Shown: positions 36,479 through 48,604 of the stretch, one piece after another
Layout of the letters: each line of letters opens with the position of its first letter
Numbering within the stretch: the first letter of the stretch is position 1
Assembly: GCF_014633365.1 (NCBI RefSeq)
Contig: NC_068344.1
Span: 36,764,670 to 36,828,669 of the forward strand
From: Diospyros lotus
Taxonomy: Eukaryota > Streptophyta > Magnoliopsida > Ericales > Ebenaceae
Direction of reading: 5' to 3'
DNA length: 64,000 nt
Notes under the pieces: model-generated
What the model was told of the DNA's origin: nothing
What the model saw: the letters and a program-made list of their open reading frames with translations, nothing else
Database searches by the model: none
Program-made: the position numbers and the translations under genes

Positions 36479-39068
36479 TCACCATCGGAGCTTGGCCGGA
36501 AAATACTACAACAGGATATCGTAATTGTTACAGAATGACGAGCTAAAATTCATGTTATATATATATATGAATTGTCACTAACCTTTTCTATGAGAGAAAG
36601 ATAGTAGGGTTTCACTTTTTCGACATCGATCCGAACCTTGCTCTTACTATAGAGATCGTATTTGCTGCACATGATATCGATCAAAAAACATTAAAATTTG
36701 TCTGGGCATTGGCATGCATTAAAAATCAAATTCAAGAAAGAAAAAAGAAAGAAAGAAGCTCACTTGAAGATCTTAAGCCACTTCAAACTTTCATGATCTT
36801 CCTCATTCATCAGGTGTTTATATGCTCCAGACCTATGCAAAGCTGCAATAACATGCATGATTGATGAAGAACCAAATTATATATTATCTCTTTTTTTTTT
36901 CAGAATTACCAAAGGGGGAAAAGATTAATTAAATTAATGATCTTAATTACCATAAAAAGAATGGAATCTGATGATGAACAATCCAGCCGGAGGGAGAGTG
37001 GTTCCATTTTGCTTAGCCACCTATATATATATATAGATATATATGTAAAACGAGTCGTCAATTTGATTAATCTTTCCAAAATTTTCGATCAATCTTTTTA
37101 AAAGTTATTGATAAAAGTCACTTACCAAGTACATGTAATCGTCGTGCCCCCATGACATGGAAATGTTGTTTAGTCCACACCCCTCCTCGTAAATCCCATT
37201 CTTGGTATTGTAAGTGGGATTTCTTGAATCCGAATTCTCCTTGAAATACTAAAATAAATCAAATTACGGGTGTTTTTGTTAGAGATTGTTAAACAAGTAA
37301 TTAATGAATCAAACTTCTTAAGTAATTTATTAATTAACAACCTTGTGATGAACAATTGATTCGTCAAAAGCACATCCAACAGGGAAAGTGTCACCTGCAA
37401 TTAGAGTCCAATTTCAGCACTAATTAATTGATGACTAATCTACAGATTTAATTGCTTCTATTTGGATAATTAAGAGCTTAATTAAGATCATATTTGATGC
37501 AATCCAGTACTCACCAACAACAGCCCATTGTGGAAGCCCCCCAAAGCCTGGATGAAGAAGAACTTTTCCAAGATCTAAACCGGGCACATAGACATACTCA
37601 TCAGTATCAATATTAAGCCATTAATTTTTTTTAATTATAATGAGAACCCACAATTAGGGGTGAGTATTTAATCAATTTGGTGATTTGCTCCAACTAGATA
37701 GATCAAACTTTTTTTAAAAAATTAAACTCAAACCGACCCAATAGTTGCTCAAATCATAAAAACCAAAATAATAAAGTAAAAGTAAATAGAAATAATTAGA
37801 GGTTAACAAAATTTATATTATATCGAAATGACTGAATCAAACAATCTAATTTTGGTCAAAAATAATATCATTTTTGATATTTCAGTTGTTGATTCAATTA
37901 TTTTAATTTTTTTTTTTTTAAGTATGTAGAGTAATAATCAAAAAATTTAAATTTGCAAATAGACAAGTTCATTCGAATATTTTGATTTAATTGAAGTTTT
38001 GGCCGCCCCTACTACCCCCACAATTTCTATCATATATATGCACGTATTCATGAGAGCCAATTAGTGAAGGTGATACCGTGAATGAGACCGGTCAAGTGCA
38101 GCCAATCTTGGTCGGGGTAGTCCTTACGAATGGCTTCTGCCGTCTGCAACAAGTGCTCAATCTGAGGCTCGTCTAAGTCGGGATCGCTGTCGTCAACGAC
38201 GTCGTTGAGAAGCTCACAGCATTCCCATATGCTCATCTCCACCTTGTCCAATTTCCCATACTCTTCTCGCATTCTCCTCACCTGCGCAGAACACTAACTT
38301 AATTAATCTTAAACTCCATTAAAGCTCAATTCAAGGTACTGTTTCATTCATTAAAAGACTGTAATTTTACTAATTTTCACTCACAAAATCATATGTTTGG
38401 TTGATGTGATTCACCCGGTAGAATTCCTCCACAGTCTTTTGCCTTTCACTTTCAGCGTCATAGTCTCTGCAACACAAAGCTTTTCCATGTCAATTACAGC
38501 ACATTATACATATATATATATGTTATATAAACATACTACTCTATATATGAAAAATCAATTAGCAAATATTCAACGCAACTGTGGTATTACGTGACATCGC
38601 GATTTGTTTACATAACACGTTAACGTGATGGCATGGAATTACGTTTGCATTGAGTCTCTCGCCTCATCTCACCCGTTTTAGGGTTTAGGGTTTAAAGTCA
38701 AGCCCATTTTAGGTGTGAGATTGGGATCGAGAATATGACGAATATATAAAAATATGAAGAGATTCAACACCCAAATATTAATCAATCTGACCTGAATGAG
38801 TGGCCGAAAGAGTTAATCTCAGGCGCCTCAAATCCGGCATTCTGAACAGATCTTGGGATCGGAAACCCTCCATCTAGAACCAACTCGTTGTCATCAGAAC
38901 CCGCCTTCTTCTCCACTGTCTCCGCACCTGTAAACCAACCCAAAGCTCCCCATGAAAAAAACAATAATTTTCCAAGAAAATCTGGAGAGAAAATATGGGT
39001 ATAAAAGGAAAACATGATCAGAGAAAAGGGTTACCAAGATCTGCAGGCTGCTCGACGAGAATGGTCAT
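36479..39068 (-). CDS. MIOX: Myo-inositol oxygenase
   Basis: A di-iron oxygenase in the cytosol that cleaves myo-inositol to D-glucuronate, feeding UDP-sugar and cell-wall synthesis. Eleven exons: 39068-39035, 38927-38792, 38466-38385, 38281-38077, 37574-37515, 37394-37342, 37248-37126, 37020-36951, 36842-36764, 36664-36583 and 36505-36479. They join in phase to 316 residues, the normal plant MIOX length. All iron ligands known from the mouse enzyme have counterparts: [15 protein letters not shown] (His152-Asp153), [15 protein letters not shown] and FNKYDLY. Substrate-loop motifs [19 protein letters not shown] and the C-terminus YFPAKLRW are also present. The start [12 protein letters not shown] fits plant MIOX N-termini. 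Intron 4 carries a 362-bp MITE, and intron 2 a plant telomere-box pair. A TATA box lies about 80 bases upstream. MIOX2 is the best guess among paralogues, from neighbour order only. Confidence 0.95.
37655..38016. mobile_element. hAT-like MITE in MIOX intron 4
   Basis: It starts TAGGGGTGAGTATTTAATC and ends near GGCCGCCCCTA, so both ends share an inverted TAGGGG(T/C)G core. It is flanked by CCCACAAT at 37647-37654 and at 38017-38024, a perfect 8-bp duplication as hAT elements make. There is no ORF. Without it, intron 4 would be about 130 bp. Confidence 0.7.
38677..38694. repeat. Plant telomere-box pair in MIOX intron 2
   Basis: TTTTAGGGTTTAGGGTTTAA contains two tandem plant telomere units (TTTAGGG). 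Telo-boxes are known regulatory and chromatin-binding sites in plant genes, but their role here is unknown. Confidence 0.7.
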
Positions 39069-39146
39069 CTTTCCGGCCCAGAGTTTATCTAAGAAGACGA
39101 AACAGAGAGGAATGAAGTTGAAGGGGTTGAGAGAGACGGTGGGGGG

Positions 39147-39157
39147 TACTTATAGTG
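39147..39157 (-). promoter_or_regulatory. Probable MIOX TATA box
   Basis: On the minus strand CACTATAAGTACC lies about 80 bases upstream of the MIOX start codon, a normal plant TATA-to-ATG distance. A further promoter region at 40.0-40.4 kb is listed separately. Confidence 0.6.
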
Positions 39158-40009
39158 GCGAAATCCAAGTCCTTCCTGGATATTAGGAATGTTTTGGAGT
39201 CCTGAACTGAAAATATATTGCGTTCAGGCCGTATTGGATAAGTATTTTATCGCAACAGAAACGGGATCGGGGTTATCTCTTTTTCAAAGCACGCTTGTCT
39301 CCGCGCGTGCTTCTCACTTGCAACCTTTAGTCTTGTGCTCTAAACGGGCTGAGTCCAGTTTCAAAATTTAGATTTATTTATTAATAGTTTTATATGATAA
39401 TTTAAATTTTTTGTTGTTTCGATTATATCTATATATCTGTTTTTTCGAATTAATTTAATTTAAATATATAAATGTAATTAAAATAAAAAAAATTCCAATG
39501 ATCAAATAAAAAACATAAAAATATATGAACAAAAATATAAATTTAGTCTTAAATAAGCTTTTAAGTGAGTTTCATGCAAGTCTTTTCAAAAGTTGACAAC
39601 ATAAAATTAATATATTTAGATATATTTTTTAAAATCTTGAATAATATGAATAAATGAATTCTTTTATTATCTACAAGACACAAAATTATAGATAACAAAT
39701 ACATTTTATCTTCAGATATTAACAAATAGTTTAAGTCAATTTATTTCAATTATTCGACCCTAACGAATGTGGACTTATTTTATTCACGAATCAAAGCGAT
39801 TCAAATTTCAGTTTTAAAGTTGGTTGATCTATTAAACGAGTTTAAAAATTAAATTCAAACTTATTTATTAAATTAAATAAATGAATTCTAACCGAATTAA
39901 AGTTCGAGTCGTCTAGAAGCAACTCTGCTCGCTTGTAATCATTATCAGAATTGGTTTGGATTTTATATTTTATATTAATTCTAATATAAATTAATTGTGT
40001 CTCTAAACC
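39158..40009. other. MIOX upstream flank, AT-rich
   Basis: No gene seen. It contains a short less AT-rich patch at 39270-39360 and otherwise AT-rich DNA between the MIOX core promoter and the ACGT-rich block that follows. Confidence 0.4.
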
Positions 40010-40395
40010 CCACGCGCGACGTGGAGAGTGGTGGAGAATAGGGGGTGATGAGTCAGCTTTACGTGGAACCGCTTCAGATTGAACCTTTTATATACGCCGA
40101 CTGGGGACCCAATGACGTGGCACCGAGTCACTGCCGTCGGTTGACCTTTCACTTGAATTTTATTTTATCTCAACTCGGAGATAAAATGGACGGCTGAGAT
40201 GCGGCCTTCGGATGGAATGGTCCAATGAAGCGGCTGCGATCATCGGAGTGGAGGGTGTGCGGTGGAACCACGTCAGCGACGCCAGCAGGATACAGACACA
40301 CAGCACGGAAACGGGCGTGTCGTTATTTATTGCGCACCGACGAATCGCCGATTTTCGGCCGTCTTATTGGTGTCCGAGTCGTTGTTTTAGCTATT
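40010..40395. promoter_or_regulatory. GC-richer block with ACGT-core and W-box words
   Basis: This block stands out from the AT-rich surroundings. It contains CGCGCGACGTGG, GACGTGGC (40114-40121, ABRE-like), GGTTGACC (W-box core) and CCACGTCAGC. It lies about 1 kb upstream of MIOX. ORFs here match no family. A distal promoter or conserved noncoding role is inferred. Confidence 0.4.
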
Positions 40396-41499
40396 TTTAT
40401 TAATTAATAAAACATTTCAAATACGATAACTTTACTATTAATTAATAAATATTTTATTAATAAATATTAATAAAATATTTTTATTGAGGTTAAGATAGTG
40501 CGGCATCATATGTTTGATTTTTTTTTTCATGTGTCTATTTGATGGACCAAATTATTATATTTTAGTTCAAGATGAAGATGTCCGTTCACTTAGGGATGAA
40601 GAGCAAATGGATCATAAGTTTTAAAAATAATTAAATAAGTTAAAACTAAATACTAATTGTGATAAAAGAGATCTCTTAAGTTTTTCGCATTATAGAAAAA
40701 AAAAAAAAAGAATCTTTGTGTAATAATGTTTGAGAAAATAATTATAATTATTATATTAAAAAAATGTATACACAATAAAAAACAAAAAAAATTGTGATGG
40801 TAATATGCAATAAAAAAGACAGAATTTGAATATTGTAAATCTCAATTATTTTTCACTAAGATTTGGGCCCAGGAAATGGGCCGGGCCAAGCGGCGGGCTT
40901 GCAGCCCAAACCACCAATCATGCTCCATTAAATCATAACTATACTGTTCCTTTTTTTCTCTTCCCTTGGATCACGACAATTTTAGGTGGGCATACTCTTA
41001 AAGTAAAAATATTATCGAATTTGATGCAAATCACTTAATAACTAATTATATTAATTTATACAAATCCCCCTTTCTCATCTCTCTTTTAACAAACCTAAAA
41101 TGGGCAAGCATCGGAAAGATTGTGCAAAAGCAATCGAGAGGAAAATGAATGAATGGATTGGTGTTGAAATTGTTAAAGGCACACACGAGAAGAGATTGTA
41201 TTTTTGTTTTTTTTTTTATTATTTTTCTTTTATGGCCAAACAAACATCCAGAAATGGAAGGAGATAATGGATAGGGCTCTCTAGGGTTTGATTGATTAGT
41301 TGCATGAGTGAGTGGGCTTCACTTCCAATTCAAGATGGGGAGTAGATTTCCCAAATCCCACCAACGTTGACACCCCCTTGTTGATGCCCGCCCGCCCGCC
41401 CGCACTGCCACATTAAAGTGATAGCTACTTCACCAACTGCAGCTCCCTCGAGCTCAGGATTGCATCATTCACGTTCAAATGCCTCTCTTTTTTTTATAC

Positions 41500-41865
41500 C
41501 TGGCTCAATTAATTTTTTTATTATTTTAATTATATTTTATATTTATATTTTTAAATAAATTTAATTTTTATATTTATCATTTTTTTACATGTATCAATCT
41601 AAACTTTTTTTTTTTTTTTTACATTTCTATACCTACATTTTTTTAGTCAATTTAACTTTTATATTTTACTCTTTTTTTTTTTTACATTTCTAATTATCTC
41701 AATTTACCTTTTATTTTTTATAAATCAAAATATAAAAATTAAATTGACTCAAAAATACATGTGCAGAAATATAATTGAAACAACCAAAAATTTAGGTGAT
41801 TACACTAAAACAATGTGAAAGTACAAAAATAAAAATATAGATTTGGTCTCACTTTCTCTTAGTAG
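41500..41865. mobile_element. Foldback MITE relic
   Basis: TACATTTTTTTAGTCAATTT at about 41632 pairs with the complement of the stretch near 41740-41765 (AAATTGACTCAAAAATACAT). The right end AAAATATAGATTTGGTCTC is shared with the element at 42455-42945. Boundaries are approximate. Confidence 0.45.
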
Positions 41866-42454
41866 TATTCAAATTTCTATTTGAATCGATTTAATTTAAG
41901 ATTAGTTAGATCTTAGTTTAGCATTCGATTCGCTTATTAGTTTTAATTAATTTTTAGTTCACTTTGATTCAAGATCACAAATTGATTGAAAATAAATAAT
42001 ATTACTTATTAATTATTAATAATAATGCCATATACATATAATATATTATTAAAGTGTTGTATTATGTTTATTATTATTTATATTTTTATTAAAAAAATTA
42101 TTTAGCTGATATATATATCAATATATCTAAGCATATTCTTAAAAAATATGTATTAAAAAATAAGAAAAAATTATTTGTGACTGATCTAGTCTTTAACCTT
42201 TACCAATTCAATATTTGGTCTAAGATCCTTAACAATCTCAGTCTCAATCTAGTTCGATGTAAAGTAGAGTTAATGAATACACCTATTCTTCATAATTTAA
42301 TCAATTATCTTTATTTTCATAAGTTTTTATTTTAAACTATTATTAATTGTAAACATAAATATTATAAATTTTGTCATATTAATTTATATAAATTATTTGT
42401 AAATATAATATTTTAAATAATTTTATCTAAATAACATTTTCTAACCACAACTAA

Positions 42455-42945
42455 AGTGGGGCAAATCTATATTTTTTCTTTTATACTTTTATATTTTTTC
42501 ATGTAATTATTTAAATTTTTCATTACCTCGACTACACTCTTGAATCTGTATTTTCAAGACAATTTAATTCTTATATTTTAAAATTTTTTTATTGTAATAA
42601 CTCATATTTTTTATTATTTCAATAACATTTATAAACCTGGATTTTAAAGTTAATTTAACTTATATTTTTATTTTTTTATATATAATAATTTAAATTTTTT
42701 ATTATTTTAAATACATATGTATTTTTTAGGTTAAATTGATTCTAATTTGATCTAGGGATTAAATTGATTATAAAATATAAGTTTAAGTGTATAATTGAAA
42801 TTATAAAAAATTTGAATTGTTATAAAAAAAATATTAACATATATTAATTAAATTTATTTAAAAATTAAGTTCAATATATAATTAAAATAATAATAAATAA
42901 AAATACATTAACAAAAATATAGATTTTGCGACCAAAGTGGCAACG
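42455..42945. mobile_element. Foldback MITE relic, same family
   Basis: The left end AAAGTGGGGCAAATCTATAT pairs with the complement of the right end (AAATATAGATTTTGCGACCA then AAGTGG). The inner sequence is AT-rich with repeated phrases about 100 bases apart. Confidence 0.5.
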
Positions 42946-42949
42946 GTGA

Positions 42950-43330
42950 ACGGTCAAAAGAGGAATCTAGGTAGGTGAGGGGCAGGGTCACGTGATAAGA
43001 TCACGAGGAATGTCCCATGTGGCGCCACCCCACAGTAATTGTCGTGGGCGGGACGTACGGATGGCCTCGTACACACCCCCTTAGCTTCCCGACAAAACCA
43101 AATCTGCGCTCGCCCCACGAGAAATCTCGAACACGGACGTCGTACGACGTCCTTCCACGTGGTCTCCCTCTCGTGATCGGGACCCTACACGTGTCTGGTT
43201 GTATCCAATTGGTGGTGATGCATGAGAGCCATCAGTCAATTCTCTGACTGCTCATAGAACCTGGGAATAGAGTCGTGGCGCCATTCCCTTCCCTCCTTCC
43301 TCGCCTTGGGATTCTCAGCCCCCGCTTTTG
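42950..43330. promoter_or_regulatory. GC-rich island with three G-boxes and an 18-bp palindrome
   Basis: An abrupt GC-rich block in AT-rich DNA. It holds three perfect CACGTG G-boxes: TCACGTGA (42988-42995), CCACGTGG (43155-43162) and ACACGTGT (43187-43194). It also holds the perfect palindrome GGACGTCGTACGACGTCC at 43135-43152. Such cores bind bZIP and bHLH factors. It lies between the divergent MIOX and CCCH genes, about 4 kb from each. A 76-codon frame at 43017-43247 matches nothing known to me. It may be a distal enhancer or the promoter of an unrecognised RNA. Confidence 0.5.
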
Positions 43331-46300
43331 GTTTCTACTTTCCTTTTTTATTTTTTCTATTTTTATTACATTTTTTTTTATATTCTCACACCAAGTCTTA
43401 ATTTATTAGCCACGAAATTATAAGTTTGATGTTATTTTCGTATAGTATTATGTAATTACTTATATTTATTTTTGAAATTAATTTTGAATTTTGATTCACT
43501 TTAAATTTGTCCACGTAACTTGAGTTAGTCAAATTATGAATTTTAAAAAAAATGAAACGATTCGAAAAAAGATTATTTATGATTAAACACCTTCAAGTTT
43601 TACATATTATAATAAAATATATATCACACCAAGTGTTAAAAAATTATATTATTTTGAGGCTAACAAGGAAAAGATAAAAGTTTTGGCCACATTATCAAAT
43701 AAAACCCTAAAGCACAATTAAAATAGAAAAATTAAAACAAAAAAAAATCTAAAAACTCCCCAGATTCCCAAAGATTAGGAAACATCTTTTAATAAACATA
43801 TTTAATCTTTTGTTTTTAAATTTTTTTTAAATATATTTTATGCATGAAAAACACGTTAAGTTTTTCAAACACAAATTATAAATATTTTTTTATTTAGATT
43901 ATCGACATTTGAAATTGGTCAATGATGATTCGTTGGCCCGTTCTAGTATAATGGATTCGAGAGGGGGAGAAAATAATGCTTGGTTCAACACCTCGATCTG
44001 TCGGCCCTTCCCTGCAAAGTACTCAAATGCCCAAGTCAAGGGGCGAGCAAGTAAAAAATGTGCAAGATATTTGTTTTTGAATAAAAAAGAGCGTACCCCG
44101 ACTCTCAGAAGAATTGGTTGATATATATTCTTGGACACACCTCACTATCTCTCCTGTACGTATACAGATGATGAGATGGGATAACTGGCGTTGGCGGGAA
44201 CGGCCATACAGCAGCAAAGTATCAACGAGACCCCTCATTAATGTGGATTGGATCCGCCATTAATAATGATGGGATCTGAGGTGAACGTGCGGAAACCCAG
44301 ATACGACTGTAATGATGTTATAGCAAAGGGGCTGGGATGGGATTGGCGTAGGCCGGCGAAATAGGCCGAGGAAATGGGCCTAAATGGTCCAGTCAAGGTG
44401 GCCTTTAGCCTACTGATATACAACGGCACATGTTCCTTCAGTAATGCGAGCTGATTGGTTGAGCCGTCAAGTTACCGAGGTCACTAGGAGCTCGCTCAAA
44501 ACGTAACTGGGAGTTTGCTTGAATACGTTGATGAGTTAGAGGCATTACCGGGAGCTCGCTTGATCCCAACGTTTGAGCCTGGGCTTCAGCATTGTGCGAG
44601 CTTGCTATAATGAGCTCAATTCAGTGTTTGCTAGATCTTGAGCATTGGGCTGGCTCACTGAATCGAGTCTAGCCCATCCAGAGTGAAACGAGAAATACCT
44701 GTAACATAGATCTATCTCATTTTTGTTAAAATTCACAATTTACTTGCTCCAAACTTTTAGGTGAACCAACAGATTCATCTCGAGCCAAAATAGAGGGGTT
44801 TCACCCCTTAGATAGACATCAATAATTAGGTAATCTTACACGAAAATAGATTCAAATCTACCATTTCACAGTGGTTTAAGTTTTCAAATGAATGTGATAG
44901 GCCTTCTACATCACCCAAAAAGATCTGACTATAAAATTGGTGGGACTCAGAAAGACTTTTTTGTGTTTTAGGTCTGCATTGATTATGAGATTTGTGAAAA
45001 TTTTGAACTTAGAAAATTATTTTGTATTGACCATTTGCATTGATAACATATGAGTGTCGCAATTAAATATTTAAATAATATTTTTATTCCATAAATATGA
45101 CAGGATAAAGCTATAAATATTGTGTATTAAATATATTAGGTGACATTAAGCTTTCAATTCAACCAAAAATCTGACATTAACAAGTGAGAGCTATGCCTAT
45201 AAAGTTAGTTGGGTCTCGAATAAATGAACCTTTTGAACAATTGTTGATCCCAAATTTTAAATTCCATTTTGGTTAAAATTTATTTTATTTAAAAAAAATA
45301 TTTGTTTATAAAATATTTTTTAATCAAAATATGACTTTATATGTATATCTACAAATAATTTTAGATCTATAAATAGATGTTCAATATTCTAAAATTAGTT
45401 ACAATTATATCACTATTATTATACCAATCTTGTTATAGTGGTATTTTTTTCTTTCTACCTGAAGTTTTTTTTTTATTTAAAATTTTCACTTTAAATTATG
45501 TATTGATTTATATGGTTGATGGTTTGATTGTAGTTTATTTTTTTTATCCAAATTCGTAACAAGAATAATGCTTATACATTTAAACAACAAATTCATATAA
45601 TTAACTCATTTAATTAATTTATTTTTTCACAATTTTTCATGGTTTTCATTTCTTTTTTATATAATTCATTTACAAAATTGTCCAATGTGTATAATTTTGC
45701 AAATTTAACCATTTCCATGGTTATTCATTTCATTTTTGTAAATATTTTAACATGCGAGTGTATTACACTATTTTATTATTGAAGTCACCCCACTCGATAA
45801 GTACCAATTTGGAAAATGTCTATTGCCAAAATTACTTAAAAGGTAAGTCGTCATTCTCTAAAATGGGCTATTTACTTTATTTGTTGGGCTACAAGTAAAC
45901 ATTTTTTAGAAGTTTTTAATCTATCTTTGTGTGAGTCTCGTTGAAGGATTATACTTGGGTAGGTGCATGGTGGATGGTTTTAAAGCAAATTTCTAGTTTA
46001 TCAAATAGAGAAGTTTATCGAGATTTTGTGATTCGCTGGCAAATTTATTCCAATTCTAAGAGTTAAGATTTAATTGCTGCATAAAGAATAAATTAATCAT
46101 AAATTCTCTGAATTTTGGTTATTTAATCTAAACATCTTTTAAACTTTAAAATTAATTTGATTAGTTTTTAAATTTTTTTAAATTAAGAAAAGTTCAAGGA
46201 CTCGTTCAAAAAAATAAAAGTTCAAAGTTTCTAAACAAAGACTTAAAATTCAAGAGTTGTACGAATAATTTACTTAATATTATTAGTAATAGAAAGATGT

Positions 46301-47075
46301 TGTGACAATTTTTAAAAAAATTAAAAGTTAATTTGAGTAATTTTAAAATTTAAAAAATATTTGACTCAAGAATTGAACTTTAAGAAATATATAATTTATT
46401 TAACTAACTATAAAATTTTATGTGAATATTTAAATTCAAATAAGAGTGAACGGTCAATCTATATTTTTACCGATGCATATTATCTACAAAATAAAAAACA
46501 ATAAATATTAGTTTAAACTCAAATAAAAGATTAGTCAATTCGTCGATTTATCGATGTTGACAAAACAAAGAATAATTTATCAAAAAATAATGAATCTTGG
46601 TTTGAATTCAAATTAAGAATGAATGGTCAATTTATCCCTTTTATGAAGTCTTATATTCAACAAAATAAAAGATAACGAATCTTAATTTATATCGATCGAG
46701 TTTTGTGAGGCTATTCATCCGACCAAAATCCTTTGTTTGATCATCTTTCTCCGATAATAATAAAAAATATTATTTAGATATTTAAATTTAATAATTAATA
46801 ATGAAACAAGGGCAAAATGGTAATTGAATAAAAGGAGTAATAATTATTTTCCGCACTATCTAATCCACTCCATTTTGGTGGGGTTAGGAAGCAAAGAGGA
46901 ATAAGGCTAAAACTGTCATTTTATCTCAAAATCTATGTCCAGATCCTACCGAAATGTTCTTTCTGGCTCATGAAATGCCCCACAGTGATGAAATCTAGCG
47001 GAGCAGCTAAAAATAACGCTTGTTTCGCCCACAGGCTGTCACTTAACTCTTCCTTAAAAAACCAATCACCTCCGC
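43331..47075. other. Intergenic, AT-rich with a possible LTR relic
   Basis: No supported gene. From about 43915 to 44990 the sequence is less AT-rich, repeats GGGAGCTCGCTTGA-like words, and resembles the untranslated part of an old LTR retrotransposon; no gag, pol or paired LTR was found. The rest is AT-rich without structure I can name. Confidence 0.4.
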
Positions 47076-47112
47076 CCACGTGGATCATGGACCAATTTCT
47101 GTTTGACACGTG
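47076..47112. promoter_or_regulatory. Two G-box/ABRE elements upstream of the CCCH gene
   Basis: CCACGTGG at 47076-47083 and GACACGTGCC around 47105-47114 lie about 200 bases before the CCCH start codon. A TATA-like TTTATATACC follows at 47264-47273, some 40 bases before the ATG. Paired ABRE-type elements fit the stress and ABA responses known for OZF/TZF genes; regulation here is inferred. Confidence 0.6.
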
Positions 47113-47312
47113 CCCACCCGAGCGTCTTTCCCAATTCAACGCGTTACAGGCGGTTAACACAAAGGGGCTCCCCATTAATTTAACCAGGGCGGAAAGTTTT
47201 AACCTAACTGGAAAGAAAGAAACTTAACCATGGTTGGTGTCCACTTCTCCAGCAGTTTCGAACTTTATATACCGAACCAGAACGACTCGGTTCGTTGCCG
47301 TACCGTCTAGAG

Positions 47313-48604
47313 ATGATGATCGGAGAGTGGCGGAGCCACCAGTCAAATCCGGCCGTTGAGCTTCCTCTGTGGACGGATGACGATGATCCGACGGCTAGAA
47401 TCACTGCCATTCCCGGTAATGCCGAGGACTACCCTCCGCTCGACGTTTTAATGGCTTTGCACCGCTATCTGCCGTCGAACGACGCCGATTCGGAGTCAGA
47501 TCTGCCGTCGGACGCCTACTACTCATCGGATCACTTCCGGATGTTCGATTTCAAGGTCCGCAAGTGTACACGCGGCCGCTCGCACGACTGGACCGACTGT
47601 CCGTACGCTCACCCCGGCGAGAAGGCCCGCCGGCGGGACCCCCGGAAGTACCATTACTCGGGCACGGCGTGCCCCGAGTTCCGGAAGGGGAACTGCAAGA
47701 AAGGCGACAATTGCGAGTACGCTCACGGCGTGTTCGAGTGCTGGCTCCACCCTGCTCGGTATATTGCTGATGATAATCTAGATTAATCAGAATTTATGGA
47801 GCTAGACTAGTTGTCCTTCATTTTTGAGCATCATTTATCTATGATCTTTGATAGTTTTGATCTTTGATTTAGTTCAGTTTATCTGGTGGCCCTCTTGCTT
47901 ATACACGTAAAACACGGAATTAGGGTTATAGTTTATTGTTTTGCTACAGGTACCGGACACAGCCATGCAAGGACGGCGTGAGCTGCAGCCGCCGGGTGTG
48001 TTTCTTCGCCCACACGCCGGAGCAGCTCAGGGTTTTGAGCCCGCGCACTCCGCCGTGCTCGGTGGCGGAGTCATATGACGGTTCGCCGCTCAGGCTGGCT
48101 CTGGAGGGGTCGTGTGCTAGAGCTTTGGCTTTCATGTCGTCGCCAGAGTCTGTTTCGCCGCCATCCGAGTCACCGCCGATGTCTCCGATGACGAACTCGC
48201 TAAGCCGCTCGCTGGGTTCCAGCTCTGTCAACGAACTGGTGGCCTCTCTCCGTCAGTTGCAGCTGAACAAGGTGAAGTCCATGCCCGCCTCTTGGGCCGG
48301 CGTTCAGGTTGCCTCCTCGGGCTTTGGTTCGCCCAGACCACCCATATCCCGACCGTCTTTCTGCAGCTTGCCGTCAACCCCAACCAGGGCTCCGGCCCGC
48401 CGGGGAATGGCGCCGTTCGATCTCTTCTGCGATAACAGCGGCTGCGAGGAAGAAGAACCTGTAATGGAAAGGGTGGAGTCTGGGAGAGAGCTCAGAGCCA
48501 AGATGTTCGAGAAACTGAGCCGGGAAAACCCACTGGATCGGGCTGAGGCTCCGCCGGGTCCTGCCTATCCGGATGTCGGGTGGGTCTCAGAGCTGTTGAA
48601 ATGA
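47313..48604 (+). CDS. OZF1: Arginine-rich tandem CCCH zinc-finger protein (OZF/TZF type)
   Basis: A plant RR-TZF protein; relatives bind RNA, shuttle between nucleus and cytoplasmic granules, and affect ABA, salt and oxidative stress responses. Two exons, 47313-47758 and 47950-48604, join in phase to 366 residues. The arginine-rich finger starts at Cys85 ([16 protein letters not shown], a C-X5-H-X4-C-X3-H motif). It is followed by [16 protein letters not shown], then the C-X7-C-X5-C-X3-H finger [19 protein letters not shown]. The [13 protein letters not shown] stretch spans the intron. A Ser/Pro-rich C-terminus follows, with FDLF and ending [10 protein letters not shown]. The N-terminal ankyrin domain of larger TZFs is absent, as in OZF1/OZF2/TZF1. 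ATG at 47313 or 47316 is chosen because upstream frames lack ATG and the TATA box is 40 bases away. OZF1 versus OZF2 cannot be settled by eye. Confidence 0.93.

Larger units (their letters stand above)
40396..42949. other. AT-rich intergenic DNA with MITE relics
   Basis: No supported gene. A (CCCG)n tract lies near 41388-41404. Two related foldback elements occupy about 41500-41865 and 42455-42945; both have an outer terminus resembling AAATCTATATTTTT next to GTGG or GTCTC sequence. Confidence 0.4.

Noticed and set aside
43899..44640. Possible gene in the less AT-rich patch
   Set aside because: No recognisable protein in any frame; repeated GAGCTCGCTTGA words and neighbouring untranslated-like DNA fit a decayed LTR element better.
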